From: Periplaneta americana
Lineage: Eukaryota > Arthropoda > Insecta > Blattodea > Blattidae
NCBI RefSeq assembly: GCF_040183065.1
Contig: NC_091132.1
Coordinates: 89,489,606 to 89,553,605 of the forward strand
Reading direction: 5' to 3'
DNA: 64,000 bases
Made by a program: the position numbers and the translations under genes. Positions 63,403-64,000 of the stretch are shown here, one piece after another. The notes beneath the pieces were generated by a model that had not been told where the DNA came from, ran no database searches, and was given only the letters and a program-made list of their open reading frames with translations. Position 1 is the stretch's first letter. The number at the start of each line of letters is the position of its first letter.

Positions 63403-64000
63403 ATTTCTAACAGGATTGCAGAGAAAAATACGTAATATTATGTCTATATATGAATACACATGCTACAAGCTCCTATCTCGAAATATGGAATAATTGTCTT
63501 GTATTTAATACTTCCTCTAGGAAAATCTTGTAGAGTTAGATACTTACAAAGATGAATACACCATTCAGCTGAAGCTAATTAAGATACATATTGTAACGAG
63601 ATTGCAGAATAATAGCTGCTGCAGCTACCTCTTTAAGGGTTAGGTCTTCTAAATTATTTAGACAAGAAAAACTGTCCATTAATTGTTTATGTGCTTGTCT
63701 ACGTTTATCCAGCTCACCCAATAGAGTCTAGACGATGGAGCATTACTAAGTAAAGTACCCACTCTAAATAAATTATTCTTTCGGATCAAGTTCTACTTGA
63801 ATCAATAAATGATTAGGAGAGAAAGGAGGAAAGAAAAAGTACTCGAGTGCGCGTCCTTACAACGGGCCTGGAGACTTTATCTTAACATTTATGTGAACTC
63901 CTAGCCTAAAGGTCAGCTGCCTCACATCGGTCAAACCGTCCCACTTAAGGGACTTAAGAGAATTTTGCAGGGAGAGAAAGCCAAAATATGGTCGTGATAC
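63403..64000. other. Unassigned DNA
   Basis: No supported feature up to the window end. Confidence 0.35.

Overview
The window is a transposon-dense, AT-rich stretch of insect nuclear DNA with no confident host protein-coding gene. The organism is most likely a cockroach or close relative (Blattodea, possibly Periplaneta americana). I infer this from the C-terminal sequences of the non-LTR retrotransposon fragments, the many tRNA-headed SINEs and the long AAAT/ATT microsatellites. This rests on memory of such sequences, not on a search.

Layout. 0-2.9 kb: several minus-strand tRNA-headed SINEs, one with its own terminal direct repeats. 2.9-4.7 kb: mostly plain AT-rich DNA. 4.74-8.6 kb: three tandem ~480-1000 bp units with Helitron-like starts, then a decayed Helitron Rep/helicase gene; the units are interrupted by a SINE and by a TA-inserting DNA transposon. 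9-12.5 kb: microsatellites, a LINE 3' fragment, and a tandem repeat split by a SINE. 13.4-22 kb: a local duplication whose second copy is spread out by a LINE, a SINE and a 1.74 kb Helitron carrying a PIF1-helicase remnant. 15.5-17 kb also has a probable pogo/Tigger-like relic. 22.3-27.4 kb: three inverted-terminal elements, a Tigger-like N-terminus and a long AAAT array. 27.6-34 kb: mostly featureless, with a Helitron 3' end holding a 60 bp mini-SINE and a GC-richer inverted-repeat element near 32.4-33.3 kb. 34-38.4 kb: SINEs, a complete non-autonomous hAT-type element with a perfect 8 bp target duplication, and the longest LINE ORF (reverse-transcriptase YADD motif). 38.6-44.2 kb: LINE pieces, a transposase 3' end, AGATT-rich DNA, a piggyBac-like MITE and a large hairpin built on ATCC repeats. 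44.5-46.7 kb: a hAT pseudogene broken by a SINE that is itself broken by a second, foldback SINE. 47.2-55.5 kb: another LINE, two divergent hAT pseudogenes, a TTAA foldback element and a fifth LINE family. 55.9-58.1 kb: hairpins, a MITE inside a SINE and more SINEs. 58.2-64 kb: mostly plain AT-rich DNA, with one SINE and a short match to a sequencing-adapter core.

The elements form a stratigraphy rather than a pathway. Target duplications and paralogous empty sites within the window (for the 19.9 kb Helitron, the 6.6 kb TA element, the 42.45 kb TTAA element and the 55.1 kb TAA MITE) give exact boundaries and relative ages. All transposase and reverse-transcriptase reading frames seen are truncated or carry stops or frameshifts, so none looks autonomous. 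The most unusual items are two SINE families whose copies begin and end with the same sequence around an internal tRNA-like domain, a promoterless 60 bp mini-SINE with a perfect 14 bp target duplication, and a duplicated ~0.8 kb block that conserves a short membrane-type reading frame ending at a splice-donor-like site.
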